Shown here piece after piece: positions 1 through 10,300 of a stretch of 64,000 bases of DNA. Each line of letters starts with the position of its first letter. Within the stretch, counting starts at the first letter, position 1. Location of the stretch: positions 17,609,955 through 17,673,954 of the forward strand of contig NC_089728.1 of assembly GCF_035083965.1 (NCBI RefSeq), written 5' to 3'. The DNA comes from Branchiostoma lanceolatum (taxonomy: Eukaryota; Chordata; Leptocardii; Amphioxiformes; Branchiostomatidae). The notes beneath the pieces were generated by a model. The model was not told where the DNA came from. It worked only from the letters and a program-made list of their open reading frames with translations, and searched no databases. The position numbers and the translations under genes were made by a program.

Positions 1-111
1 TTCTTTTTGCGAAACTTTAATTTCTTTTTTTCGCACGCTTGCATCAGTTTTGGGGTTCCCAGAGGATGTCATCCATATAAATGAATCAACATGGCCTTTA
101 ATAAGACTCAA

Positions 112-327
112 CTTTAGCTTAGCCTCCATAGGAGCCTCGGAACCGGCTTTTTGGGGGGCTAAATAATACACTTTTTGCAGCCAGCCCGTAACTATCAGCC
201 ACCCCATAACCATCTCGCTGGTAACATGGTTACAGGGTGGCTGATAGTTACGGGCTGGCTGCAAAAAGTGTATTATTTAGCCCCCCAAAAAGCCGGTTCA
301 AAGCCTGCTATGGAGGCTAACTTTAGC
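112..327. repeat. Foldback element with long inverted arms
   Basis: Arms of about 85 bases (119-205 and 236-320) are nearly perfect reverse complements around a loop of about 30 bases. The outer ends read TTAGCCTCCATA and TATGGAGGCTAA. Both sides are flanked by CTTTAGC, which looks like a target-site duplication, although the exact boundary between arm and duplication is ambiguous. No coding capacity. Confidence 0.8.
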
Positions 328-790
328 TTGAAATTTACTCTGCATTGGCAACTTATTGTTCATTTATTTGTTCCACTGCGTGTAAATGAGGAAGAAAAGA
401 TTACCATCACCAATGGCAGCACCAAAATCTTCCCTTCTGTTCTTAGAATTAAGTCTTATTCAAACATTATTTATAGCCAAGGACTTAATAAACTTCTTCT
501 CTCACAGCACATGTTGTTGATCTCTTTCCCAAAGTGGGAATTGATATAATGCCAACAAAACACACCCACAAGTTACTTGTGGTGATGTCAATTCATTCGA
601 CAGTCCAAAAACATGGGTCCACTAATTAAACTTCATCATTCACATTGACTCATGGTTGTCAAGTATAAGTATATGTACAATGTATCAGTATGGTAATGAA
701 GAAATATATGTACCCATTTCTGGAACAGTCTGAATTTTGAAGGAAATGTTTTGTCATCAAAGGCTGATAAATATAGTAAACCTGACACAA

Positions 791-1015
791 CAAGATCGAG
801 CTATCTAGGACAAAAACTGGAAGTTCTGCTGCAGTACCAAGGTCGGCCACTAGGAGGCCCAAAATTGACCTTGACCTTCGTCTTCCCAACACCTGCCCAC
901 ATACCAAATATTGTTATAATCTATCCAGCGGCAGTATGCTGACCATAAATATCCTGAGACAAACACAAACGCACACACACACAGACTAAAAACAACACCT
1001 CCATTTTTCATGGAG
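791..1015 (-). repeat. Dispersed repeat family D (GGGGCCC/microsatellite type), copy 1
   Basis: Shares a string of landmarks with other places in the window (14743-14990, 32385-32640, 44370-44585, 45560-45960, 49950-50150, 51310-51610, 60075-60240): a GCAGTACCAAGG block, a 'GGCCCAAAAT' block, 'GACCTTCGTCT', then 'CTGACCATAAATATCC' followed by a CA-rich microsatellite and a 'CTCCATTTTTCATGGAG' palindrome. Non-coding and probably a non-autonomous mobile element. Confidence 0.6.
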
Positions 1016-1178
1016 GTAAAAAATGTAAATATGCAGCAGAAGTTGAACTTAGTGGGGTGGAAAACGACTTCCTGCTGTGCCCTTTATACAGGAGGAATTC
1101 TTGGCACCAGACCAGCTGAATTACAATGTTGTTGACATTGCTCTCAGCTGGAACCACTCAGTACCACGAACCATTTAG

Positions 1179-1369
1179 TAACTGTAAATGCAGAAACGTT
1201 CCCCGTGCTTTTATGTTCGCAGTAAAACCAAGTGTTGCAAACATTTTTGTCCAATATTGTTGCAGTATGTGACTATAGCACTGCCGCGAACTTAAAACCA
1301 CTGCGAACACTCCATTTTCCCTTTAGCGCAAAATAAAAACCATGCGAACTTAAATGCATTAACAGTACT
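1179..1369. mobile_element. MITE family M1 (TACTGTAAATGCA termini), copy 1
   Basis: Terminal inverted repeats of the form TACTGTAAATGCA...GTTCGC bound a non-coding interior containing several GCGAACTTAAA-type words. A second, better preserved copy lies at 58060-58271. The left end is somewhat degenerate. Confidence 0.65.
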
Positions 1370-2059
1370 AGCTTTGTTCAGCTGTATCATGGATATTGTT
1401 TATAACTATAAGGTTCCTTAGGGATGGTTCAAACTATGCCAAAATAAGGCCTCTACCAGGCTCCAGAGGCGGCTTGAAAAAGTTGATTTATCCAAATACA
1501 TCTGTTTATCTGTACTTATCTTTGGACTCAGGACTGCATACTTCTATTGTTTCCATTTCTTTATTTGGATGAAGAAAGTTAGATTTTTGAAAAGCATTTT
1601 TGTTTTAGGAAGCTGCAATCTTTTTCACATTCATTTGATTTTCTCAAAATCTAAGCGTTAAAGATTTTATTTTTTTCATAGTTTTTGTAATGTGACATTC
1701 TAATCTAAAGGTTATCTTATCTCTGGGACGAAAAATAAATAAACTAAAGAGTTACAAACATGCTAGCCTTGGACTTTCTCCCTAAAAAAATACTTACTTA
1801 ATCTGGACAAGTTAAGTACATACCCTTAAGCACACAAAAGTTTTAAAACTGCCTCTTGCAACACAATTAATTCAGTTGTTCTTACAAAATAATCTAAGTT
1901 CTGTCACAACCGATGGATGACTACAGTATATCTAAAGAGCTTAACAATGACAATGTACGAAGTCTAAAGTTTTACACTGTAGAAAGAAATGTTAAGGGTT
2001 ACTAAATGATCATAGCTTAGACTAGTTCTTTGTATTTGTTTACTATTAGCAATAGTTTG

Positions 2060-2280
2060 ACTTCCATGTGCAGACGTTGCCATACATTGTACCAGATACA
2101 ATTGTCGCGCAATAAAGTTCTTTTTTACCCATCCTGGACGTCATTCCAGGGGTGGATGGATCACTCCTTGACAAAGACCGATGTCGTACGGTCGAAAATT
2201 TGGGTAAGTCTAATTTCTTGTGTTGGAAATTACAGTTCAAACTTGTTTAAGTATGATTTCTACCAACACAGATGAACTTT
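2060..2280. repeat. Dispersed repeat family X, copy 1
   Basis: Contains the block 'CTCCTTGACAAAGAC ... AAAATTTGGGTAAGTCTAATTT ... TGTTGGAAATTACAGTTCAA' (abbreviated), which recurs at 32890-33300 and 34530-34750. Non-coding; ORFs here are incidental. Confidence 0.55.
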
Positions 2281-2721
2281 CAAGCTAATAAAGTTCTTTA
2301 TATCATTATCATCATTATTTGACCAAAAGATTTAACAACTTCTATATCGAGACTGCTTCTCCCAGGAGTATTGAGCCAGCTCTCACACACACAATTTGTT
2401 GTCCCGTACATGTGGTACCTTTACACAGTAAGGACTCTGTTGAATTAGGTTTGCTTAACTTCCCCTTATAAGGCTATAGGCTGTGACTGCACACTCCAGG
2501 GTGGCAAGAGGGACAAACAACTTGAAGAATTTATTACTTTGTTGTAAAAGAAAAGGTCACTACTTTGAAAGCCAGATGGCTACGCTGCAAGCTTTCTTGC
2601 GATAAAAAAAAAAGCTCTTATTCAAGATTCACCACTGTCACCAGCAATATCTTCTGTGCATAGTAGACCCTCAAAAATGAAATCAGAGGACACAGAAATC
2701 TGAAAACTAAATGACTCCCGA

Positions 2722-3190
2722 ATGATCTGACCGTTGTTCTTCACGGTTAATTGGATTAAGGAGTTGGCCAATAGTATATCAAGTTGATAATGGAAGAAAC
2801 TTCCCCATTCTTCCTAGCTGTTGTTGTTGTTGTTGTCAGACTTGATTGACAGTCTACTAGAATGACCTGACAGTTGTTCTTCACGGTTAATTGGTTTGAG
2901 GAATGGGCCAATAGTCATGATTCGTCAATATGATAATGGCAGGGACCTCACAAATCTTCCCAGCTGTTGTTCTTTTATTGTAAGACTTGATTAACAGTCT
3001 ATTAAAATCTAGAATGACTTCAAAAATTATGACCTGACAGTTGTAACAAATATTCACGGTTAATTTCAATTGGATTAAAGAATGGGCCAATAGTAAGTGT
3101 TAATTTTATTGATAATCGAAGGAACCGCCCAATTCTTCCTAGCGGTTGTTCTCTCGTTGTCATTTTTGATTGACAGTCCACTAAAATCAT
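2722..3190. repeat. Degenerate tandem repeat, three units of about 140-170 bp
   Basis: Units begin near 2722, 2862 and 3029 with 'ATGACCTGACAGTTGT', followed by 'TTCACGGTTAATT', 'GGGCCAATAGT' and 'TTGATTGACAGTC'. The array ends about 30 bases from the splice donor of the exon at 3223-3396, so it sits at the very start of that intron. Confidence 0.7.
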
Positions 3191-3222
3191 CCCCAGAAGG
3201 TGAAAACTAGACCTCTACCTAC

Positions 3223-3396
3223 CTGTGGCGTCCCCCCTCCTTGTTGTTGTACCTGTTGGGCTTCTAGTCTTGCCTGGGCTCCCCTCTCTCTTGCATACTG
3301 TACAGCCTCGTCTTGCGTCATACGGTTTTCTTTCACCTCCGTTAGCAGCCATAGCTGCTCTTCGTTGCTGAGCTGACCCGTAAAAGACTGTGACAT
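3223..3396 (-). CDS. First coding exon of an unrecognised gene (partial)
   Basis: The ATG at 3394-3396 opens 58 codons beginning MSQSFTGQLSNEEQLWLL and ending with a Gln/Gly-rich stretch. A strong donor (CAG|GTAGGTAG) follows at 3222 in phase 0. The peptide is charged, probably helical, and turns into Ala/Gln repeats (EAQQVQQQGGGTPQ). Reading continues upstream in frame without an ATG, so this ATG is the best start. I do not recognise the family and the downstream exons are outside the window or unidentified. The gene runs in the same direction as, and 1.3 kb downstream of, the large FHA/WW gene. Confidence 0.55.
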
Positions 3397-4579
3397 GTTG
3401 TCGGGATGTCCCGAGTACCGCAAATTCGGCTTCAAAAACTTCCTGAAACTACTTTTCGGATTTTACCTCGAGGCTACTTCCGCCATGTTGCTCATTAGTA
3501 TTCATTCATCTCCCGCGGGCGGTACCATTATTTTGGTGGGGGTGAAAATTAGATTTTTGTGAAGGCTAAAATTACGACGGTAAATACCTCTTAAACTTAC
3601 ATCAACGTTCATTTTACTACATTCTATTAGAAAATAAACTTTAAAAATATAATGCCTTTAACTAGTATTATTTCTGTTCAATCTCTTAATTCTACATGTA
3701 TTACTAAGATAGACCAATGAGGTTTGAAGTTTAAACCTCCTTGGATAGACCCAGGATCAAATTACAAATCAAATTTCATGGTTCATATTTTCGAAAATCT
3801 GATTTTACGGCCAACTACTACATGTAGAAAAACAATGTATTCAATGTTCAGCTTGACTTGGCAACTAGAAACATTATCTGCTGCAAAATTGCATGTAAAG
3901 TATGTACTAGCTGAACTGATTCTTTTTCTTTGTTCTGAAAGTTATTTTTTTGCAGAAAATTTCTAGTTCTTGCTAACTAGTAATTGCTATGTACACGATA
4001 GCATGCTATGTACAAGACTGTAGTTCTGCAAAAGTGGCAATTATAGATGTTATGAGAGGTATCAAACACTGCCACTAAATACAAGGACAGTTAAGAAAAG
4101 GCACAGGGTCTTTCCTGTTGAACATTTTAATCTCAATAGAAACCTCAACGAACAACAGAAGAACTCTGACAGAACAGAAATGGTGGAGTTTTTCTACAGT
4201 TCTCAATTCAATGATTCTTGCGCTATATCTACAGGCTGGGACCAAAATACATTGGCACATTTTTCTCTACAATTTTAAATCTATCTTTTCTACATCTGCC
4301 ATGACCAATGAGGTCTCAACTTTCGAATTTATTTCACAAGATGCTATTTTGTACAAACACCAAATGTCAACATCAAACAATGTTGGTGCTTCTAATATCT
4401 GAATCTTTCTTACCACTCAGATCAGACTCATCTTTTGGGCAAAGTAAAATATGTATTCTTTACCATTCAAAGGAAATACTGTATGGTATGGTATCAGGAA
4501 ATAAGACAAGAGGCAAAATGAGGACATTATTTTTGTAATACTAAGTATGAAAACTATGCATTCAAATCTGCTTTCTAGC

Positions 4580-4585
4580 TTTATT
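4580..4585 (-). terminator. Candidate poly(A) signal of the FHA/WW gene
   Basis: AATAAA on the minus strand about 130 bases after the stop codon at 4716. It is the closest canonical signal. Confidence 0.45.
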
Positions 4586-4715
4586 AGCTACCTGAAAAGT
4601 TTAGTCGAGAAAGATGGCCATGTTTCTATGTCATGGAGGATGTGAGTCATTTTTGAAGCTGCAAAAATTACATTCCGCATGCAAATCATACAAGCAAAAC
4701 AGAATATCTTTACTC

Positions 4716-7346
4716 CTATCTTTCCTTCTCTTGCATTGCTTCCCCAATTTTTGCAATATCTGCCTTTACATTTTGTAAGTCTGTCTCCTTTTCTAGAATC
4801 TGTGACCCAAGTTCGGCTTTTTCGTCGGGGTCTAGCGATCGGTCTAAACGATCTCGAAGGCGGCTCAATTCCTTGATCATGTTGCTCCTCTTTTGGAACA
4901 GCTGTTGTTTCTGTCGCCGTAAGGAGTCTTTCTCGGTTTCCGACTCGGAATCAGAATCGGCGTTGTCGGGCTTCTTGTCGCCCGGAATCTGCATTGGTGG
5001 CTGGCCGAATGTTTTTTCTGGAATGTCTTCGGCGTCAGGGTCCCTGCCAAGGCTGGAAAACTTCTTGCCCCTCTTGCTTAGCGACATCTTGATGTCGGCG
5101 AGTTCCACGTAGTCTTGCACGCGCTGGTAGAACTGCGACTTCTTCATGATCCCGTCCTGGAAATCGCAGAATTCCAGCAAGAATTCCTCGTTCTGGGTGA
5201 CGGTGTTGAGAACGACCACGCTGATGCTGTGCCCCTTCTCGCGTACATAATCCTGTAGGAACTGCATGGCACGCCTTTTCAGCTGCTGCCTCTTGAACGT
5301 GAAGCTATGCTCTTTGCCTTTGGGTTTGCCGTCCTCCTTCGGCGATTTCGACTTTTCGCTGCTGGGACTTCTCCCCCTGTCTCGATTCCTACTGTCGCCC
5401 CTCTCTCTCGACCTTCGCTCTTCCGATCTCCCGTCTCTATCATCGCCCGTCCTTCTTCTCGCGCCTTCTTTTCCTCCTTTGTCGAATTCAGTAATGTACT
5501 CGAACACTTCGAACGTTAGGGACCCCCGAGTCTCTTCCCCTCCCAACCTCCTCTGCAGTTCTCTCACTGGCGATTTCGACAGTGACCTCTGACCTCCCCC
5601 CGGAGAGTCCAATGCCCTCCCCGCAGCAGGGGACATTGACCTTGAGTGATCTTCGTGCCTCCTGTCCAGCAGCGGGTTCCCTCTTCTAACGATCGCACGT
5701 CGTCTCTCGTACTCCTCCCACTCACGTGCATACTTCGGCTCATCTGCAGGGGGTCTCTCTCTACCGTACGGTCTATCCATTTCCGGATACCGAGCACCCC
5801 TCTCCCTGTAGTACATTTCTCTCTCCCGGTAGTACTGTTCTCGGTAGTATTGGTCTCTATAGTACGGATCCCATTCGGGATCCCTTCTGCCATAACGCTC
5901 GTGTCCTGGAGCGTACCAGGGGTCCTGGTAGTAGGGATCTCGCTCTGGTGGGAACCTGCCTTCGTGACCCCCTCTATGACCCTCCCCTGACGGGCCTGGC
6001 TTGACCAGGTCTTCACTGGCTTTACTGCCTAGCTTGTTCACAATCTCTTTGTTCAGGACGGAGAGCTGCTCGATAAGTTTCGAGGTAAAGCTTTCAACTG
6101 CCGCTTCACTGATTGTGATGTCAGAGGATTGTTTTTCTGATCCTTTCCCTTGTTTTTCTGAGTCTTTTGTCTCCTTGTTTTCATCACTAGCATCTTCACT
6201 TGATTTATCTGATTTTTCACTCTGGCCACCTTCAGAATCTTCTTTAGTGTCATCTTCCTTTTGAGAATCTCCTGTCTCTTTCTTATCTATATCTTCCTCG
6301 CCATCTTTAGTGTCTGATTTGAGGGTTGTATCGTCTTGACCGGCCTGACCAGTCAAGAGAGCTGGGAGGTTCAGGTGAGGCGTCAATGCCTGGGTGAAAG
6401 CCACGATCGCTTGCTGAGTGATCCCCAGAGTTCCCTGCGAGTCCACGCCCTGCTCCGACGTGCTCGACACCTGCGCAGACTGCAGAGTCTCTCCATTGGC
6501 ATCCTGGGTTGGTTCCTTGGAGTCCTGAGACGGCTGCTGTGATTGGTGACAGCTGTGGAAAAGATTCTGCATCTCCTCCTGCAGTTTCAAGTCGGTAAAC
6601 GCCACCGTCAGCTGCTCGGAAAAGTTTGAAGAGGTCTTGTCCTGCTCGTCTTTCTCTTCCTTTCCTTCTCCCAACTTCTCACGAGCTCCTTTTAAAGCTT
6701 CTAACAGTTTTGTACTAAACCCTTTCACCTTTTCTTTGTCGATGTTGTACAGGGCAGCAGCAACGTTGTCCTTCTTTGTACCCTCAACAGGTTTAAAGAA
6801 CGACCCCCTTCTTGAACCTAAGGCCTTGTCTTCTGGCTTTTCAGCTTTCTCTTCTCGGACAGTTTCCTTCCTGAGCCCTATATCACCCTCTCTCCCCCTG
6901 GGCGGTGGGGGTCGACCCCTACCCCAGTCTTTCACGTAGCTCTCGCGGTCACGAGGTCGCATTCTCTCATAGTGGTCATCGTAGCCATAGCCTGGATCCT
7001 CAGGTCTCATGCCAGGAGCTATTCTCCTGAATTCTGAAGGCCTCTCACTGGGTATGGGAGGAGTCCTCCTGAACTCTTCCTCATGGGTAGGTCTTCTCCT
7101 GTAGTCTACGTCCACCAGGGAGGTCCCCTTTTTAGCGGCCACGGCCTGCTTGGCCTCCTCCAATGCCCGCTTCTTCTCCACCTGTATCCTGATGTACTGC
7201 ATCACCTCGGAGTCCTGAAGGATCTTCTCGATGCTCTCGTCTGTGATTGGCTGCTTCAGTTTCATCAGGAGGTCGATGGCGGCCTCGCGCTCTTCCACGC
7301 TAGCCTGCACGGGCGGCAGAGGCTCTTGGGTAGGAGTCGTGGCGTC
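4716..7346 (-). CDS. FHA/WW gene, last coding exon 11 (RS/RE/Y-rich, coiled coil)
   Basis: 876 codons plus stop. N-terminal helical repeat, R/P-rich segment, acidic Ser/Lys/Glu tract, Tyr-rich RDQYYREQYYRER-type repeats, an RS-like segment (RRSRERGDSRNRDRGRSPSS), a compact conserved-looking region (FKRQQLKRRAMQFLQDYVRE ... FYQRVQDYVELADIKMSLSK) and a terminal coiled coil. RS and RE/Y repeats are typical of spliceosomal or speckle-associated proteins. Acceptor TTCCTTCCTCAG. Confidence 0.8.
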   Translation of the reverse strand, partial: DATTPTQEPLPPVQASVEEREAAIDLLMKLKQPITDESIEKILQDSEVMQYIRIQVEKKRALEEAKQAVAAKKGTSLVDVDYRRRPTHEEEFRRTPPIPSERPSEFRRIAPGMRPEDPGYGYDDHYERMRPRDRESYVKDWGRGRPPPPRGREGDIGLRKETVREEKAEKPEDKALGSRRGSFFKPVEGTKKDNVAAALYNIDKEKVKGFSTKLLEALKGAREKLGEGKEEKDEQDKTSSNFSEQLTVAFTDLKLQEEMQNLFHSCHQSQQPSQDSKEPTQDANGETLQSAQVSSTSEQGVDSQGTLGITQQAIVAFTQALTPHLNLPALLTGQAGQDDTTLKSDTKDGEEDIDKKETGDSQKEDDTKEDSEGGQSEKSDKSSEDASDENKETKDSEKQGKGSEKQSSDITISEAAVESFTSKLIEQLSVLNKEIVNKLGSKASEDLVKPGPSGEGHRGGHEGRFPPERDPYYQDPWYAPGHERYGRRDPEWDPYYRDQYYREQYYREREMYYRERGARYPEMDRPYGRERPPADEPKYAREWEEYERRRAIVRRGNPLLDRRHEDHSRSMSPAAGRALDSPGGGQRSLSKSPVRELQRRLGGEETRGSLTFEVFEYITEFDKGGKEGARRRTGDDRDGRSEERRSRERGDSRNRDRGRSPSSEKSKSPKEDGKPKGKEHSFTFKRQQLKRRAMQFLQDYVREKGHSISVVVLNTVTQNEEFLLEFCDFQDGIMKKSQFYQRVQDYVELADIKMSLSKRGKKFSSLGRDPDAEDIPEKTFGQPPMQIPGDKKPDNADSDSESETEKDSLRRQKQQLFQKRSNMIKELSRLRDRLDRSLDPDEKAELGSQILEKETDLQNVKADIAKIGEAMQEKER

Positions 7347-10300
7347 CTGAGGAAGGAAAATGTCACGATTAATGCAAAAACTCATTCTGAATACTGAATA
7401 GAATCACAAAAATCCCAACAAACACTAGTCATACATATATACAGTCATGTAATAACAAGACTGTATCAGTAGGGGTATTGGACAAAAAATTGAAGTTGAT
7501 GCTAGCCATTCACAGTTTAGCTTATCAGATAGAGCTCACTGAAAGGAATAATATGGTTTTTGTTTGAAGTAAATTGGATGTTGTATGGCTGAGAAATTGT
7601 AAATTTAATTGTTGATTTTTAGCCTTTGTTTTGACGGGATTTGGTAAATAAGCAATTTTATCGTTTTTCATACTTCTATATCTCAAGAACAGAACATCAC
7701 ACAACCACCAAGTCACATTTGTAAGACTGTATTGTGAACATATTAAAACATACAGAAAATTCAGCCTTATAGTGTCATTATTTCCTGAGATACATAATCT
7801 GGAAACATGGTAAATATTGACCAAGAAAACATGTACGCCAATCAAGGTCATCAGGAAAATGTCTAAGTTCCCTCATTAAATATGCAAAATCTCGATATTT
7901 CTAATACGCCTTGATGAATTCCAGTAAATTTTACATACTAGGGGTTTTGACATGTGCCGAATCCAAAAATGATATAAAAATGTAGACATCTCATCATTAA
8001 ACATGATTTTATGACACTTTACAAGGTTTCGGGTGCGATAATCGCTAAATTACCTCATTAAATATGCGAAATTACAATATTTCACTAGTGCTTCGATGAA
8101 TCTGTACAAACTTCACTCCTGGGGGGTTTTCCCACGTGCCGAGTTCAAATCTGCCATCAAAATTGATGTATCTGATATGGATATGCTAGTTTGAGGACAT
8201 TGATGAGGTTCTGAGAGTAATGTACTACATGACGTTCATATGAAACATACAAATTTTATGTATACACAGTATAGCCTTAGGAAAATCAATAAAGTTCTGT
8301 ATCATGGGCTACTGAAAGTGTATTTATAATTCATCTAATATCTATCCAGCAGTTTATAATGATCAGGAATAACTCTGAATATTTTCTTTTTCAGGATGAT
8401 GTCCTTCCACGGTCCTGCCTCTGGATGAAGTAACGATTGTAATACGCATTATATTTCCTCTCTATCTTCACAAAGTCATCTTCTGGAATGACACTGTCTC
8501 TACCTAGGGTGTCCTTATTGGGCATCAAACTAGAAGTAGCCATTGTACAGAGGATGAACTTTGGCTTTACAGTGTAGACGCATTCACGGCTCGGCCAAAA
8601 GAAAGTACATTTTCCCTTCTTTGATTTCTTTCTCTGCATGTATGTCACAACAATTTCTCCATCATCTTGCACCTCTTCAACCGTCCCTAAGGCCCAGTCA
8701 TCCTCATATGCAACTACAATCATAGTGCCATTGACAATGTCCTCTTCATCTTTCTCATCTTTGTCTGAGAGTCGTTTCCTCTTTGCTGGAGGTTCTCCAC
8801 CTCCCTCTCCATCACTTTCCTCTTCATTACTCTCCCCTCCATCGCTCTCTCCTCCATCTCTCACCCCTCCATCGCTCTCCTTTCCATCGCTCTCCCCTCC
8901 ATCGCCGCGCTCCTCGCCATCACTCTCTTCGCCATATCTCTCCTCTCCATCACTTTCCTGATCACTGCCATCCCCGTTCCTACTCTCTCTGTCCTTGGCA
9001 GGAGTCTCATTACCTTCTACAGGTCTTTCAGTATCATCTTTTTTGGGTTGTTTACTGCATTTGGTTGCCCTCATTACAGCACCTGCCTTAATTCTGGAAA
9101 CTTTATCAGCCATATCATCATTGGTCATCTGTTGCTGTACGTGTTGCGCAGGCACTGTTGCTTGTTGTGTCTGTTCTGTAGGTGGTTGGCTTTGAGTGAG
9201 GAATTCTGGTAAGGCTACAATGGAACGAAGGTTGGCTGACAGTTTCTTTTCATCAAAGCCATCTCCACCAGATGATAGTGCGAACATGTTCCTGTTGGGC
9301 TTTGGCTTAGAAATGGCTGGGTACTTCTCTTTAAGGTAAGTTATGTGAGTCCCGAGAATGGTCTTTTGTTTGTTTGATGGCAAGGCTGACAAGTTTGTGA
9401 TGAATTCATCACAGTCTGCTGGTGTCAATGCAGGTCCCCCGTGCATTTCTAGCACTTTCCTCTTCTTCTCCTGCATGTCTTCCTTCTTTTGCACGGCTTT
9501 TGCATGGTCTGCTGCACGGGCATGTAAGTGCTCCTCCCTTTCTTCCTGCTGCTTCTTGTGACGCTCATCGTACTTCTCCTTCCACACATGCTTCTGCTTC
9601 CGTACAAGTGACAGAATGGCTCGGTATCGGACTGGGTTGTTGTTAGAGAGGTTGCTTAGCCATTCTGTTGTGTTGTTGCTTTTGTACATCATCTGGCCTT
9701 CTGCAGCCATAAGTGAGATGGAAGGTTTTGTTGAGATGATGTATGACCAGTATCCGAAGTCATTCTCCCCACGTCGGTTGCTTTTTTCCATTCCCTCCAT
9801 TTCTTCCCTTAGCTTTGCATCATTACTGTTGGAATAGGTCCCATACAGCTGCTCGGGGAATCTTCTTTCCAGGACGACAATCATGTTTGCGAGTATCACC
9901 TCAAGTGCTTGTTTGGTCATAGTCGTCATGTTGTCGGAGGTTTGATGGTACAGACACTGGAAGACTTCGTCTTTGATTGGTTGTACTGGGCCGTGTGATG
10001 TATGAAAGAGTGGAGGCATATCGGGCTGTAGTAGAGGGCTGGCGTCATTCATCCATTGCTTGAACTTGGTCAAGGCTATCTGGAGCTGTGAAGATAGGTC
10101 TAGTATGTGAACATGTTTCATTTCAATCAGTGCCCAGTATGGCTTTGTTATCTGTACGTTGACGATACCAAGCGCCCTGCATCCTGCTAGTAGTGGCTGG
10201 CAGGAGCTGTCTGCCAGCACAGCCTTTAGTAGCTTATTGTCAGCCTTGACAAATCCCTCTGCAAACATTTTCTGAATGTGATCTTTGTGGAAATAGGTGG

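Larger units (their letters stand above)
1..3222 (-). other. Intron 1 of the left-edge gene; repeats only
   Basis: Lies downstream (minus strand) of the first coding exon at 3223-3396. I found no further exon with convincing splice borders. It contains a foldback element (112-327), a copy of a dispersed family (791-1015), a MITE (1179-1369), another dispersed repeat (2060-2280) and a degenerate tandem repeat (2722-3190). The rest is AT-rich sequence without recognisable signal. Confidence 0.5.
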
